64,000 bases of DNA from Paracoccaceae bacterium (lineage in GTDB: Bacteria; Pseudomonadota; Alphaproteobacteria; Rhodobacterales; Rhodobacteraceae): positions 1 through 64,000 of the forward strand of contig JACVZW010000019.1 in assembly GCA_014654775.1 (NCBI GenBank). Direction: 5' to 3'. Below the pieces are notes generated by a model, which saw nothing but the letters and a program-made list of their open reading frames with translations, was not told the DNA's origin and did not search any database. The position numbers and the translations under genes are program-made. Of this stretch, positions 43,810 through 53,267 are shown in pieces. Each line of letters starts with the position of its first letter. Within the stretch, counting starts at the first letter, position 1.

Positions 43810-44601
43810 ATGGTGTTCGGGACGGATATGGTGGAGAAACTGGGCGGGGTTCTTGACAGGCTGCTGCAGCGGCGTGTGCTGCGGCGGTGGGAAGAGCTTG
43901 CCGATGCGGCGCCGACGGCCGATCTGGAAAGCCTGCGCGGCTGGCGCGGGCGGGCGCGGGCGATGCGGCGGCATCTGGACCGGGTGATCCATCAGGCGGA
44001 GCATCGGCTGGCCTTGCCGGTGATCGGGTCGAACGCTTTCCGCAAGCCGCTGGGCACGGATTGGGCTTGGCGGCCGGACCTGTGGCGCGGGCCGATGCCA
44101 GTGCCGGGGCAGGCCTCGGTTCCAAACCGGATGGTGTTCTGCGAGGGGGCGACGGTCTTTCACGACTGCCGGGTGAGCGAGCTGACCGTGCGGCAGATCC
44201 GCAATGCGCGGGAAAGCGATGTGGCCCCGTTCGGGTTCCGGATGGACGTGTTCCGCTTTGACGGATCGTTCCTGTCGCTGGTGATCGACCTGCCGGACGA
44301 GGCGGCGCGGGGCTTGAAGCTGCGCCATCTGATCCGGCTGGACGTGATCGTGGAACTGGAAAAGCCGCTGGAGATCTTTGCGCGGTTGAACGTGAAGCAC
44401 GGGCCGAATGTCGAGCAGATCGTGCTGGAACTGCCGCTGGGTGAGGAAGAGGTGATGGTTGAGTTCGACCTGACCTATACGAAGATCAACGAGAAGCGGA
44501 TCGAGAAGCTGTGGATCGACCTGATCTTTGAAGGGCCGGAGATGAACCAGATCATCCTGCGAGATGTAACGGTCAGCCGCCGACCGCGGGCGGAACTGTG
44601 A
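43810..44601 (+). CDS. DUF6478 family protein
   Basis: A 263-residue protein that I place in DUF6478, a family of unknown function common in Rhodobacterales. It begins with a helical arginine-rich region (VLDRLLQRRVLRRWEEL and RGWRGRARAMRRHLDRVIHQAEHRL), then a beta-rich part with RPDLWRGPMPVPGQASVPN, NRMVFCEGATVFHDC and a long symmetrical strand set (LIRLDVIVELEKPLEIFARLN). It has no signal peptide or membrane segment. The start is ambiguous among ATGs at 43741, 43810 and 43828. It forms a unit with the next gene (10 bp apart). Confidence 0.72.
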   Translation: MVFGTDMVEKLGGVLDRLLQRRVLRRWEELADAAPTADLESLRGWRGRARAMRRHLDRVIHQAEHRLALPVIGSNAFRKPLGTDWAWRPDLWRGPMPVPGQASVPNRMVFCEGATVFHDCRVSELTVRQIRNARESDVAPFGFRMDVFRFDGSFLSLVIDLPDEAARGLKLRHLIRLDVIVELEKPLEIFARLNVKHGPNVEQIVLELPLGEEEVMVEFDLTYTKINEKRIEKLWIDLIFEGPEMNQIILRDVTVSRRPRAEL

Positions 44602-44611
44602 GGGGGCGGTG

Positions 44612-44983
44612 ATGGACGGGGTGAAGCTGACACGGACGCGGATCAAGGCGGGTGTCTGGGAAGGCGTGCTGTCGGGCACGGCGAGCCCCGCGCTGGAGGT
44701 GCGGCATCAGGAGGCAGAGGTGCCGGGGCTGCAGGTGACGGCGATTGCCGACCGGCCCGGCGAATGGGCGGTGCGGGTGCCGGTGCCGGTGGAGGTGCTG
44801 GCCGAGGGGGTGCAGACCTTCCTGATCCGCGACAAGGTGACGGGAGAGACGCTGCAGCATTTCACCATCATCACCGGGGTGGCGATGGAGGATGATCTGC
44901 GGGCGGAGATCGATCTGCTGCGGGCGGAGCTGGACATGCTGAAGCGGGCCTTCCGGCGGCATTGCGTGGAGACGATGGGGTAG
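44612..44983 (+). CDS. Hypothetical protein downstream of DUF6478
   Basis: A 123-residue protein. The N-terminal two thirds are predicted beta-rich (LTRTRIKAGVWEGVLSGTASPALEV, GEWAVRVPVPVEVLAEGVQTF). The last 35 residues form a helix or short coiled coil (EDDLRAEIDLLRAELDMLKRAF). I do not recognise the family. It starts 10 bp after DUF6478, with GAGGGGGCGG as Shine-Dalgarno; a GTG at 44609 is an alternative. The C-terminal helix suggests oligomerisation, possibly with DUF6478 (inference). Confidence 0.65.
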   Translation: MDGVKLTRTRIKAGVWEGVLSGTASPALEVRHQEAEVPGLQVTAIADRPGEWAVRVPVPVEVLAEGVQTFLIRDKVTGETLQHFTIITGVAMEDDLRAEIDLLRAELDMLKRAFRRHCVETMG

Positions 44984-45032
44984 GACCGGCGCGGGTTCTG
45001 ATCCGATGATGCCCTTGGCGGGCGTCGGCCTT

Positions 45033-45055
45033 TGAGTATTTTTGCCAAGATGAAG
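45033..45055 (+). repeat. Dispersed intergenic repeat, copy E
   Basis: TGAGTATTTTTGCCAAGATG then AAG; the GGG of the core is replaced by TT. It lies between the hypothetical gene ending at 44983 and the reductase gene at 45192. Confidence 0.65.
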
Positions 45056-45191
45056 ACGGCAGGGGCGTCGGGACTTTGGGCGGTGCCGGCATTTTGCGCG
45101 CGACCTTGCCCATGACGTCGCGTCCGCCGTGACTTGGGTGCGTGACAGGGGCGCGGGGCTGCGGCAGTGTCGCGGACCGGAGGACCCTGAC

Positions 45192-47195
45192 ATGACCGAA
45201 TACCCACATCTTCTGTCGCCGCTTGACCTTGGGCATGTGGTTCTGCCGAACCGCGTGCTGATGGGGTCGATGCATACGGGCCTAGAGGAGCGCGGGGACT
45301 GGAACCGGGTGGCCGAGTTCTATGCCGCGCGGGCGCGGGGTGGCGTGGGGCTGATGGTGACGGGGGGGATGGCCCCCAATGCCGAAGGTGGGGTCTTTCC
45401 GGGGGCGGCGGGGCTGTATTCGGCGCAGGACATTGCCAATCACCGGGTGGTGACGGCGCGGGTGCAGGAGGCGGGCGGGCGGATCGCGATGCAGATCCTG
45501 CATGCGGGGCGTTATGCCTATGGCAAGGATTGCGTGGCGCCGAGTGCGATCCGGTCGCCGATCTCGCCCTTTGCGCCGCGCGAGTTGGATGCGGCGGGGA
45601 TCGAGAAGCAGATCGCCGATATCGTGACGGCCGCCGTGCGGGCGCGCGAGGCGGGATATGACGGCGTGGAGGTGATGGGGAGCGAGGGGTATTTCCTGAA
45701 CCAGTTCCTTGTCGCCCATACCAACCGCCGAACGGATGACTGGGGCGGGAGCTATGAGAACCGCATGCGTCTGCCGGTGGAGGTGGTGCGCCGGGTGCGC
45801 GCGGCGGTGGGGGCGGATTTCATCCTGATCTACCGCATCAGCCTGATCGATCTGGTGCCGGATGGCAGCACTTGGGACGAGGTGGCGGCTCTGGCCCGCG
45901 CGGTGGAGGCGGCGGGGGCCACGATCCTGAATACGGGCATCGGCTGGCATGAGGCGCGGGTGCCAACGATTGCGACGAGCGTGCCGCGCGCGGCCTTTGC
46001 CCATCTGACCGGGCGGCTGCGGGGGGAGGTGTCGATCCCCGTGATCACGTCGAACCGGATCAACGCGCCGGAGGTGGCGGAAAAGCTGCTGGCCGAGGGG
46101 ATGGCCGACATGGTCAGCATGGCGCGGCCCTTCCTCGCGGATGCCGATTTCGTGGCCAAGGCGGCGGCGGGGCGGGCCGAGGAGATCGCGCCCTGCATCG
46201 CCTGCAATCAGGCCTGTCTGGACCATACGTTCAGCGGCAAGCTAACGAGTTGCCTTGTGAACCCGCGCGCCTGCCATGAGGTGGAATTGACCTATGACCC
46301 GGTGGCGGTGCCGAAGGCGGTGGCCGTGGTGGGGGCGGGCGCGGCGGGCCTGATGGCGGCGGTGGTGGCGGCGGAGCGGGGGCATCGCGTGGTGCTGTTC
46401 GACCGGGCGGACCGGATCGGGGGACAGCTCAACCTGGCCAAGCAGGTGCCGGGCAAGGAGGAGTTCCACGGGCTTGTCCGCTGGTTCGCGGCGCGGATCG
46501 CGCGGGCGGGGGTGGAGTTGCGGCTGGGCGCGGAGGTATCGGTCGATGACCTGCGCGGCTTCGATGAGGTGGTGGTGGCGACGGGGGTGACCCCGCGCGA
46601 TCCGGGGATCGAGGGGCAGGAGCGGGCGCTGGGCTATGTCGATGTGCTGAACGGGGCCCCGGTGGGGCGGCGTGTGGCTGTCGTGGGCGCGGGCGGCATC
46701 GGGTTCGATGTGGCGGAATATCTGGTGCATCGCGGGGTGTCCCCGACGCTGGACCCGGTGCTGTGGCGGCGGGAATGGGGTGTGGGCGACCCGGCGGACG
46801 TGCGCGGCGGGCTGGTTCAGCCTGAGCCGGAGCCGCCCGCGCGCGAGGTCTGGCTGTTGCAGCGCAAGGCCGAGAAGCCGGGGCGGGGCTTGGGCAAGAC
46901 GACGGGGTGGATCCATCGCGCGGCGCTGGCGGCCAAGGGGGTGAAGATGATCGGGGGCGTGAGCTATCGCCGGATCATCGACGAGGGTCTGGTGGTGCTG
47001 CGCGACGGGGTGGAAGAGTTGATCCCGGTCGATTCGGTGGTTCTGTGTGCCGGGCAGGAACCGGCGCGGGGGCTGGCCGATGCGCTGGCGGCGGCGGGGA
47101 TTGCGGCCCATGTGATCGGCGGCGCGGATGTGGCGGCGGAGCTGGATGCCAAGCGGGCCATCGATCAAGGCGCAAGGTTGGCAGCGCGGCTGTGA
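45192..47195 (+). CDS. NADH:flavin oxidoreductase, FadH/2,4-dienoyl-CoA reductase type
   Basis: A 667-residue iron-sulfur flavoprotein. An N-terminal old-yellow-enzyme TIM barrel (about 1-335) has LPNRVLMGSMHTGLEE, MQILHAGRYAYG, and EVMGSEGYFLNQFLVAHTNRR. A four-Cys [4Fe-4S] site follows near 336-360 (CIACNQAC, then two further Cys in TSCLVNPRAC). The C-terminal half has FAD and NAD(P) Rossmann motifs (VAVVGAGAAGLMAA, VAVVGAGGIGFDVAEYL). The architecture matches E. coli FadH, which reduces 2,4-dienoyl-CoA; other members act on enones or dimethylamine-type substrates. Start is supported by GGAGGA. A LysR gene follows. Confidence 0.92.
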   Translation: MTEYPHLLSPLDLGHVVLPNRVLMGSMHTGLEERGDWNRVAEFYAARARGGVGLMVTGGMAPNAEGGVFPGAAGLYSAQDIANHRVVTARVQEAGGRIAMQILHAGRYAYGKDCVAPSAIRSPISPFAPRELDAAGIEKQIADIVTAAVRAREAGYDGVEVMGSEGYFLNQFLVAHTNRRTDDWGGSYENRMRLPVEVVRRVRAAVGADFILIYRISLIDLVPDGSTWDEVAALARAVEAAGATILNTGIGWHEARVPTIATSVPRAAFAHLTGRLRGEVSIPVITSNRINAPEVAEKLLAEGMADMVSMARPFLADADFVAKAAAGRAEEIAPCIACNQACLDHTFSGKLTSCLVNPRACHEVELTYDPVAVPKAVAVVGAGAAGLMAAVVAAERGHRVVLFDRADRIGGQLNLAKQVPGKEEFHGLVRWFAARIARAGVELRLGAEVSVDDLRGFDEVVVATGVTPRDPGIEGQERALGYVDVLNGAPVGRRVAVVGAGGIGFDVAEYLVHRGVSPTLDPVLWRREWGVGDPADVRGGLVQPEPEPPAREVWLLQRKAEKPGRGLGKTTGWIHRAALAAKGVKMIGGVSYRRIIDEGLVVLRDGVEELIPVDSVVLCAGQEPARGLADALAAAGIAAHVIGGADVAAELDAKRAIDQGARLAARL

Positions 47196-47349
47196 CGGGC
47201 GGTTGAAAACAGGGGTTCGGGGCGCCCTGTTTCCCTGCCTTCAACGATCCCTATGAAAACCCCGGATCGGCCCCGTCCGCGCCCCGATCCTGCCTGAATT
47301 CGCGGTCAATCCTCTGTGACACGACCTCATAGCTTGCCAGAGGACAACA

Positions 47350-48255
47350 ATGGACCGACTTACGGAAATGGAAGCCTTCGCCACTGTTGTGGATCAGGGC
47401 GGCTTCACCGATGCGGCCAAGAAGATGGGGATTTCGAAATCCGCTGTGTCGAAACATGTCTCGGCTCTGGAGGCGCGGTTGGGGGCCCGTCTTCTTAACC
47501 GGACGACGCGCAGGGTATCGCCCACCGAGATTGGTCTTGCCTATTATGACCGCGCCCGCCGCGTTCTGAACGATGCGGGCGAGGCGGATGCCCTTGTCAC
47601 ATCCATGCAATCGGCCCCGTCGGGCCTGCTGCGCATCAGCGTGGCCACGGATTTCGGGGTGAACCTGCTGTCGCCGATCCTTGGGGATTTCCTGCTGGAA
47701 TATCCCGAGATCACGGTGAACATGGTGTTGAACAACCGCTATGTGGAGCTAATCAGCGAAGGCTTCGACATGGCGATCCGGGTGGGCGAGCTGGAGGATT
47801 CCTCGCTTCGCGCCCGCAAGCTGACCGAGACGACGAAGCGGATGATCGCCTCTCCGTCTTACTTCCAGCGCTATGGGCGGCCGTTGAAGATCGACGATCT
47901 GAACGAGCACAAGCTGCTGCACTATTCGAATCAGGCCAATGGCAATGTGTGGAAGATCACCGCGCCGTCGGGGGAAAAGCGTCAGGTGCGGTCGGTCGGC
48001 TGGCTGACGGTGAATGACGGGCAATCGTTGCTGAACGCCGCGATTTCGGGGTTGGGCATCGCCTATCTGCCGTCCTTCCTTTATGCCGATGCGATGCGGC
48101 AGGGGCTGGTGGAAGAGGCCATCCCGGGCCTGCCGACGGAAAGCCTTGGCATCTATGCGGTCTATCCGCCGGGGCGGTTCACCCAGCCCAAGGTGCGGGC
48201 CTTCATCGATTTTCTGGCCAAGCAGTTGATGGACAAGGGTCCGGACAACTGGTGA
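47350..48255 (+). CDS. LysR family transcriptional regulator
   Basis: A 301-residue regulator with an N-terminal HTH (about 1-60: FATVVDQGGFTDAAKKMGISKSAVSKHVSALEARLG) and a C-terminal periplasmic-binding-like effector domain (about 90-295, with LLRISVATDFGVNLLSPIL). The sequence resembles the DsdC/CrgA-like subgroup but the inducer is unknown. The 154-bp gap to the upstream reductase contains no clear promoter I can assign. It is convergent with the OmpA-like gene; a GGTCCCCC/GGGGGGCC hairpin (48266-48286) lies between them. Confidence 0.94.
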   Translation: MDRLTEMEAFATVVDQGGFTDAAKKMGISKSAVSKHVSALEARLGARLLNRTTRRVSPTEIGLAYYDRARRVLNDAGEADALVTSMQSAPSGLLRISVATDFGVNLLSPILGDFLLEYPEITVNMVLNNRYVELISEGFDMAIRVGELEDSSLRARKLTETTKRMIASPSYFQRYGRPLKIDDLNEHKLLHYSNQANGNVWKITAPSGEKRQVRSVGWLTVNDGQSLLNAAISGLGIAYLPSFLYADAMRQGLVEEAIPGLPTESLGIYAVYPPGRFTQPKVRAFIDFLAKQLMDKGPDNW

Positions 48256-48303
48256 TGCAATCGCCGGTCCCCCATGTTGGGGGGCCGATACTCCTGGGGG
48301 AGT

Positions 48304-49329
48304 TCAGCGGGTCGAGGTCAGCATGACCTCGACCCGTCTGTTTTGGGCGCGGCCTTCGGGCGTGGCGTTATCGGCGCGGGGTTCGGCAGGGCCGGCGCCA
48401 CGGGTGGCAAGGCGCGCGGGATCGACGCCAAGGGCCACGAGTGCGGTACGGGTGGCATCGGCACGGGCGAGCGAGAGGGCGATGTTGGCGTCACGTGGAC
48501 CCGAGGCATCGGTATGGCCGACGAGTTCCACCGTGGCGGCGGGATTGGCGGCCAACCATGCGGCAAGGTCGCGGAGCGAGGCGTAATCGCCCGTGGCCAG
48601 CTCTGATTGGCCGGAGGGGAAGACGAGGTCATCCAGCGCGAAGGGCTGCCCGGCGGTGAGGGCGGCGGCCAGCGGCGCGGGCGGCGGCGCGGCGGCCGGT
48701 TGGGCGGCGGGTTCTGCAACTGCTGGGGCAGACGAGGCCGAGGGGTCGAAGGCCGATTTGGTCGACACCGTCAGGTCGGGCGCGCCGATGGGCGCGGGGC
48801 CGATGGTGGTAAGCTGGACAAAGCCCGTATCGGCGGAACGGCTGACCACGAAGGTCAACCAGTCGGGCCCCTGCGCGCCGTCGCGGCGGGCGGCGAGGAA
48901 GCGGAAATCGCCGAGGTCCACATGCATCTGCGGTTCGGGCAGGATGTCCGTGCCATAGCGGAAATCGAAGCCACCGCAGCCGGTGGTTTCGCATTCAAAG
49001 ACGGTCTGGAATCCGGCGGCGGTGATCTGGTCGCGCAGGGGGGCGAGAATCTGCAGCGTGGTCATCCCCGGCGCTGCGACCTTCCATGCGGTCTGGTCGA
49101 AGACGCCTTCGGCGGCGACAGTGGGGATGCTGCCTGACTGCCACGGCCCCGTCGGCACGTTGTAGGATGTGAGCGCCTCGCGCCGTTCGCCGGATGCGGT
49201 GGCGGGGGCGGGAAAGCGCAGGTCCAGCGCCTGCACCATGCCCGGCAGCGGCAGGAGTGCCAGCAGCAGGGCGGACAGTGCGGCACGGCGGTGACGCCGT
49301 GTCGGAAAGTGCGGGCGCGGTGAATTCAA
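48304..49329 (-). CDS. OmpA family outer-membrane/peptidoglycan-associated protein
   Basis: A 341-residue secreted protein. It starts with a signal peptide (RRAALSALLLALLPLPGMVQA). A central region (about 35-205) contains EQTAWKVAAP-like repeats and two Cys (ECETTGCGGF). An Ala/Pro-rich linker leads to a C-terminal OmpA domain (about 225-340: FPSGQSELATGDYASLRDLAAWL, LVGHTDASGPRDANIALSLARAD, NRRVEVMLT). The OmpA domain should bind peptidoglycan. The start is ambiguous: TTG at 49329 (after AAAGGCCGAG) is used; a TTG at 49389 gives a longer N-terminus that overlaps the GNAT gene 3' end by 38 bp. Confidence 0.85.
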   Translation of the reverse strand: MNSPRPHFPTRRHRRAALSALLLALLPLPGMVQALDLRFPAPATASGERREALTSYNVPTGPWQSGSIPTVAAEGVFDQTAWKVAAPGMTTLQILAPLRDQITAAGFQTVFECETTGCGGFDFRYGTDILPEPQMHVDLGDFRFLAARRDGAQGPDWLTFVVSRSADTGFVQLTTIGPAPIGAPDLTVSTKSAFDPSASSAPAVAEPAAQPAAAPPPAPLAAALTAGQPFALDDLVFPSGQSELATGDYASLRDLAAWLAANPAATVELVGHTDASGPRDANIALSLARADATRTALVALGVDPARLATRGAGPAEPRADNATPEGRAQNRRVEVMLTSTR

Positions 49330-49351
49330 CTGCTCGGCCTTTGAGTGGGGC

Positions 49352-50062
49352 TCACTTCTTTCGATAGTGATACTGTCCCACAACGGCAAAGTTCAGGGAA
49401 GTATAGAGCGCGCGTGCGGCCAAGTTCCGCTCAGTCACCAGAAGGGCGAGCGTCGTTGCGCCGTGATCGTGGGCCCAAAGGGCGGCAGCCCGCAAGATGT
49501 TGTGGGCGCAGCCTTTTCGGCGCTGATCCGGGGCGACCTCGAGCGCGTGAAGCATTGCAATATTGCCGTGGATTGCCGTGAAGGCGATGCCTGCGGCGCG
49601 GTCGCCCGTGCGCCCGAGGATGGCGGTCTTTGGCCCTTGCACGCGGTCCATCACGGCAAAGCGGCCCGGACCGATTCCCCCTTCGACCCAGAGTTGCGCG
49701 GCCACCGCGAGGGGGGGCCAATGCGGAAAGCTGGTCAGGAAGGCGGGGGGCGGGTCGGCCAGCGCGGCGGTGGGGGCGGCATAGGCGACGACGGGGTCGT
49801 GATGGGAATAGCCCCGGGCGGCGAGGGCGGCGTCAAGGGCGGCATCCTGCGGGTGGATGACGAAGAGGGGGGATTGGCCGAGGGCGGCCATCGCGGCTTC
49901 GGCCTGCGGGATGTCATCGGGCGTCCAGTCGCCTGCCGGGGAGGCGGCGGAGACGCGCTGGCCGCCGCCCTGCCCGTCGCGGATGAGCCACGGGCCGTGG
50001 CGATGGGTGGCGGCGGGGGGCCACGTCGCCTCGGCCACCTGTGCAAGCAGGTCGGGCGTCAT
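49352..50062 (-). CDS. GNAT family N-acetyltransferase
   Basis: A 236-residue protein. The C-terminal GNAT domain shows MLHALEVAPDQRRKGCAHNILRAAALWAHDHG with the acetyl-CoA loop RRKGCAHN near residue 178-185, and RNLAARALYTSLNF. The N-terminal half is a degenerate GNAT-like lobe (EATWPPAATHRHGPWLIRDG). The substrate is unknown. Its ATG overlaps the stop of the CinA-like gene (ATGA), implying co-transcription. Confidence 0.87.
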   Translation of the reverse strand: MTPDLLAQVAEATWPPAATHRHGPWLIRDGQGGGQRVSAASPAGDWTPDDIPQAEAAMAALGQSPLFVIHPQDAALDAALAARGYSHHDPVVAYAAPTAALADPPPAFLTSFPHWPPLAVAAQLWVEGGIGPGRFAVMDRVQGPKTAILGRTGDRAAGIAFTAIHGNIAMLHALEVAPDQRRKGCAHNILRAAALWAHDHGATTLALLVTERNLAARALYTSLNFAVVGQYHYRKK

Positions 50063-50778
50063 GGGAAGAGCGCGCAGAGGCGGGTCATGGCCGCGTCGAT
50101 TCGGGCGGGATCGGTGCCCCGGATGACGAGGTTCGTGCCATAGACGCCGTTGGTGTTGAAGGGATAGCTGCCCATGGAAAGATCGGGGAATTCGGCGGCG
50201 AGGGCGGCGAAATCGCCCGCAATCTCGCCCTCGCCCCGGTTGACGCGGTGGGATTGCGACAGAAGCGGCGCGCCGCCCGTCAGTGTGGGAAGGACGCCTG
50301 CGAGCATCGACTCGAAGATCGAGGGCACGCCCGCCATGACATGGACATTGCCGAGCGTGAAGCCGGGGGCGGTGGAGATCGGGTTGTCGATCAGGGTTGC
50401 ACCATCGGGGATGCGGGCCATGCGCTGCCGCGCGTCGTTGAAGGGCAGACCCGCGCGGTCGTAATGCGCCTGCAGGAGCGCCATGGCATCGGCGCGGTGG
50501 GTGATGGGGGTGCCAAAGGCGGCTGCGATGGCCTCGGCGGTGATGTCGTCATGGGTGGGGCCGATGCCGCCGGAGGTGAAGAGATGGTCATGCCGCGCGC
50601 GCAGATCGTTGACGGCGGCGATGATGGCGTCGTGGTCATCGGCCACGACGCGGGCCTCCATCAGCCTTATGCCATGGTCGGTCAGAAGCTGGGCGAGGTG
50701 GTGCATGTTCGAATCGCGGGTGCGGCCCGAGAGGATTTCATCGCCGATCACCAGCATGGCTGCGGTGGGATTGGGCAT
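50059..50778 (-). CDS. CinA-like molybdopterin-binding (MoCF) domain protein
   Basis: A 239-residue protein with only the N-terminal MoCF/competence-damage-inducible A domain: VIGDEILSGRTRDSNMHHLAQLL near residue 11-33 and LFTSGGIGPTHDDITAEAIA near 66-85. It lacks the C-terminal nicotinamide-nucleotide amidase domain of full-length CinA. In related proteins this domain hydrolyses ADP-ribose or nucleotides, but function here is unproven. It is first in a unit with a GNAT gene. Divergent from map. Confidence 0.87.
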   Translation of the reverse strand: MPNPTAAMLVIGDEILSGRTRDSNMHHLAQLLTDHGIRLMEARVVADDHDAIIAAVNDLRARHDHLFTSGGIGPTHDDITAEAIAAAFGTPITHRADAMALLQAHYDRAGLPFNDARQRMARIPDGATLIDNPISTAPGFTLGNVHVMAGVPSIFESMLAGVLPTLTGGAPLLSQSHRVNRGEGEIAGDFAALAAEFPDLSMGSYPFNTNGVYGTNLVIRGTDPARIDAAMTRLCALFP

Positions 50779-50883
50779 GTCGCGGCTCCGTTCATCAGCA
50801 CTGCGAGGGGTATAGGGCGGAGGCGGGCCGTTTCAAAGGGGCAGGTCTGGCCTTTGCGGACGGCTTTGACTATCTAGGCGATC

Positions 50884-51732
50884 ATGCAAGGGAAAGTTCG
50901 GCCAGTGGACGAAACGCGCGGGCGCATCACGAAGGACGGTATCCGCATCTATGAGGATGCGGATTTCGCGGGCATGGCCGAAGCAGGGCGCGTGGCGGCC
51001 GAGATTTTGGACATGGTGGGGCCGCTGGTCGTGCCGGGGGCGACGACGGGCGAGATCGACGCTTTCATCACCGAAGAGGTGGCGCGGCGCGGCGTCGTGT
51101 CGGCGACGATCGGCTACAAAGGCTATCGCCACGCGTCCTGCATCAGCGTGAACCATGTGGTCTGCCATGGCATTCCGGGGGCCAAGATCCCGGGGCGCAG
51201 CAGCGATGTGCTGCAGGCGCAGGACATCCTGAATGTGGATGTGACGGTGGTGGTGGATGGCTGGTTCGGGGATACGAGCCGGATGTATGTGGCAGGAACG
51301 GCGAAGCCCTTTGCGCAACGCCTGATCAACGTGACGCATGAGGCGCTGTTGCGCGGGATCGCGGCGGTAAAGCCGGGCAATACCTTCGGCGACATCGGGC
51401 ATGCGATTCAGAGCTATGTCGAAGCCCAGCGGATGAGCGTGGTGCGCGATTTCTGCGGCCACGGACTGGGACGCGTGTTCCACGCGCCGCCGAATGTGCT
51501 GCATTACGGACGGCCGGGCAGCGGGCCGGTGCTGGAGGAAGGCATGTTCTTCACCATCGAGCCGATGGTGAACCTCGGGCGGCCGGAGACGCGGGTGCTG
51601 TCCGATGACTGGACGGCGATCACGCGCGACAAGTCGCTTTCGGCGCAGTTCGAGCATTCGGTGGGCGTGACGGCGACGGGGTGCCAGATCTTTACCCAGT
51701 CGCCTGCGGGTAAGTTCCATCTGACGCAGTGA
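50884..51732 (+). CDS. map: Type I methionine aminopeptidase
   Basis: A 282-residue enzyme that removes initiator methionine. It shows the metal ligand set of the pita-bread fold: Asp in ILNVDVTVVVDGWFGDTSRM, His in FCGHGLGRVFHAPP, and Glu in MFFTIEPMVNLG and AQFEHSVGVT. The catalytic His is in GYRHASCISVN. Length is normal for proteobacterial Map with a slightly longer N-terminus. Immediately after the stop codon (51732) lies a G30-C12 homopolymer. Confidence 0.96.
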   Translation: MQGKVRPVDETRGRITKDGIRIYEDADFAGMAEAGRVAAEILDMVGPLVVPGATTGEIDAFITEEVARRGVVSATIGYKGYRHASCISVNHVVCHGIPGAKIPGRSSDVLQAQDILNVDVTVVVDGWFGDTSRMYVAGTAKPFAQRLINVTHEALLRGIAAVKPGNTFGDIGHAIQSYVEAQRMSVVRDFCGHGLGRVFHAPPNVLHYGRPGSGPVLEEGMFFTIEPMVNLGRPETRVLSDDWTAITRDKSLSAQFEHSVGVTATGCQIFTQSPAGKFHLTQ

Positions 51733-51736
51733 GGCG

Positions 51737-51779
<43 letters not shown>

Positions 51780-51838
51780 GCGACCCCCCCGGCGGCCATA
51801 AACCTGCCGTTGCGCGTGGCTGGCAGATGGCGGGCTGG

Positions 51839-51866
51839 TGAGTATTTGGGCCAAGATGAAGGGGCC
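51839..51866 (+). repeat. Dispersed intergenic repeat, copy F
   Basis: TGAGTATTTGGGCCAAGATG then AAGGGGCC, identical to copy A over the first 26 bp (51839-51864). It lies between the G/C tract and the S-formylglutathione hydrolase gene. Confidence 0.75.
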
Positions 51867-51921
51867 GGTTGCAGAGACCCTGCGGGCGTGAAAGTCTCCG
51901 CCTGACAATGCGAGGTGAGCG

Positions 51922-52752
51922 ATGAAGACCGTATCGGAAAGCCGGGCCTTCGGCGGCGTGCAGGGGGTGTACGCGCATCCATCGGGGCTGTGCGATTGCG
52001 ACATGACCTTTGGGCTGTTCCTGCCCGAGCAGGCCGAGGATGGACCTGTGCCGGTGCTGTGGTTCCTGTCGGGGCTGACCTGCACGCATGAGAACGCGAT
52101 GGTGAAGGCGGGCGCGCAGCGCTGGGCCGCCGAGGCAGGGATTGCGCTGGTCTTTCCCGACACGTCCCCGCGCGGGGAGGGGGTGCCGAATGATCCGGCC
52201 TATGACCTTGGGCAGGGGGCGGGGTTCTATGTGAACGCGTCCGAAGAGCCTTGGGCGCAGCATTACCAGATGTGGGATTACATCACGGATGAATTGCCCA
52301 ATGTGCTGTTTTCCGCCTTCCCCTTGGCCGAGGCCGCGCAGGCCATTACGGGCCATTCGATGGGCGGGCATGGCGCCTTGACCATCGCGATGAGTTTTCC
52401 GGGGCGGTTCCGGTCGGTTTCGGCCTTTGCGCCGATTGCCAATCCGGTGGCGAGCGACTGGGGGCGCAAGCAGTTCACCGCCTATTTGGGGCCGGATGAG
52501 GCGGCTTGGGCGGGCTATGACGCGACGCTGATGATGCGGCGCTATGGGTTCGACGGGCCGATGCTGATCGATCAGGGAACAGCGGACCAGTTCCTTGATC
52601 TGCTGAAGCCCGAGGCCTTGGCCGAGGCGATGGCGGCGCGGCGGCAGGGCGGCGCGTTCCGGATGCAGAAGGGCTATGACCACAGCTATTTCTTCGTCTC
52701 GACCTTCATGGAAGAGCATGTCGCCTTCCACGCGCAGGCGCTGCATGGCTAG
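51922..52752 (+). CDS. fghA: S-formylglutathione hydrolase
   Basis: A 276-residue esterase-D family enzyme that hydrolyses S-formylglutathione to formate and glutathione, the second step of glutathione-dependent formaldehyde oxidation. Catalytic Ser is in [10 protein letters not shown] near residue 145, with [21 protein letters not shown] (oxyanion loop) and the C-terminal His in [13 protein letters not shown]. The alcohol dehydrogenase partner is not in this window. Start after GAGGTGAGCG. Its stop overlaps the start of the DUF188 gene. Confidence 0.95.
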   Translation: MKTVSESRAFGGVQGVYAHPSGLCDCDMTFGLFLPEQAEDGPVPVLWFLSGLTCTHENAMVKAGAQRWAAEAGIALVFPDTSPRGEGVPNDPAYDLGQGAGFYVNASEEPWAQHYQMWDYITDELPNVLFSAFPLAEAAQAITGHSMGGHGALTIAMSFPGRFRSVSAFAPIANPVASDWGRKQFTAYLGPDEAAWAGYDATLMMRRYGFDGPMLIDQGTADQFLDLLKPEALAEAMAARRQGGAFRMQKGYDHSYFFVSTFMEEHVAFHAQALHG

Positions 52753-53200
52753 GCTCTTTGTCGATGCCGATGCTTGCCCCGTGAAGGAGGAATGCGAGCG
52801 GGTGGCGGTGCGGCATCGGGTGCGGATGATCGTGGTGTCGAACGGGGGGATCAGGCCGAGTGCAAACCCCTTGGTGGAGAGCGTTTTTGTCGCCCATGGG
52901 CCGGATGAGGCCGATAAGTGGATCGCCGATCAAGCCGGGCCGGGCGATGTGGTGGTGACGGGGGATATCCCGCTGGCGGCCAAGGTCATTGCGGGCGGCG
53001 CGGTGGTGGTGAAGCACAATGGCGAGGTGCTGACTGACCGCAACATCGGCAATGTGCTGGCGACGCGCGATCTGATGGCCGATCTGCGCAGCGCGGACCC
53101 GTTCCGGCAGGGCGGTGGGCGGCCCTTTTCCAAGGCGGACCGGTCACGGTTTCTGGAGGCGCTGGAGCGGGTGATGCGGGGCGCGGTGGCGGGCGGGTGA
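52745..53200 (+). CDS. YaiI/YqxD family (DUF188) protein
   Basis: A 151-residue protein that begins [18 protein letters not shown], the DUF188 signature with paired Asp residues. It also has [24 protein letters not shown] and [20 protein letters not shown]. The family has a PIN-like fold and unknown function. The ATG at 52745 overlaps the last codons of fghA (8 bp), so it is probably translationally coupled. Confidence 0.92.
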   Translation: MARLFVDADACPVKEECERVAVRHRVRMIVVSNGGIRPSANPLVESVFVAHGPDEADKWIADQAGPGDVVVTGDIPLAAKVIAGGAVVVKHNGEVLTDRNIGNVLATRDLMADLRSADPFRQGGGRPFSKADRSRFLEALERVMRGAVAGG

Positions 53201-53267
53201 TCTGCGCCACGGCCATGTCGCGGCGGGGATAGACTTGGCCGGGGCGCGGCGGTTTCCTGCCCCCATC

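Noticed and set aside
48266-48286. Hairpin GGTCCCCC/GGGGGGCC as a terminator between lysR and the OmpA-like gene
   Set aside because: It lacks a following T-run on either strand, so I left it as an unclassified hairpin.
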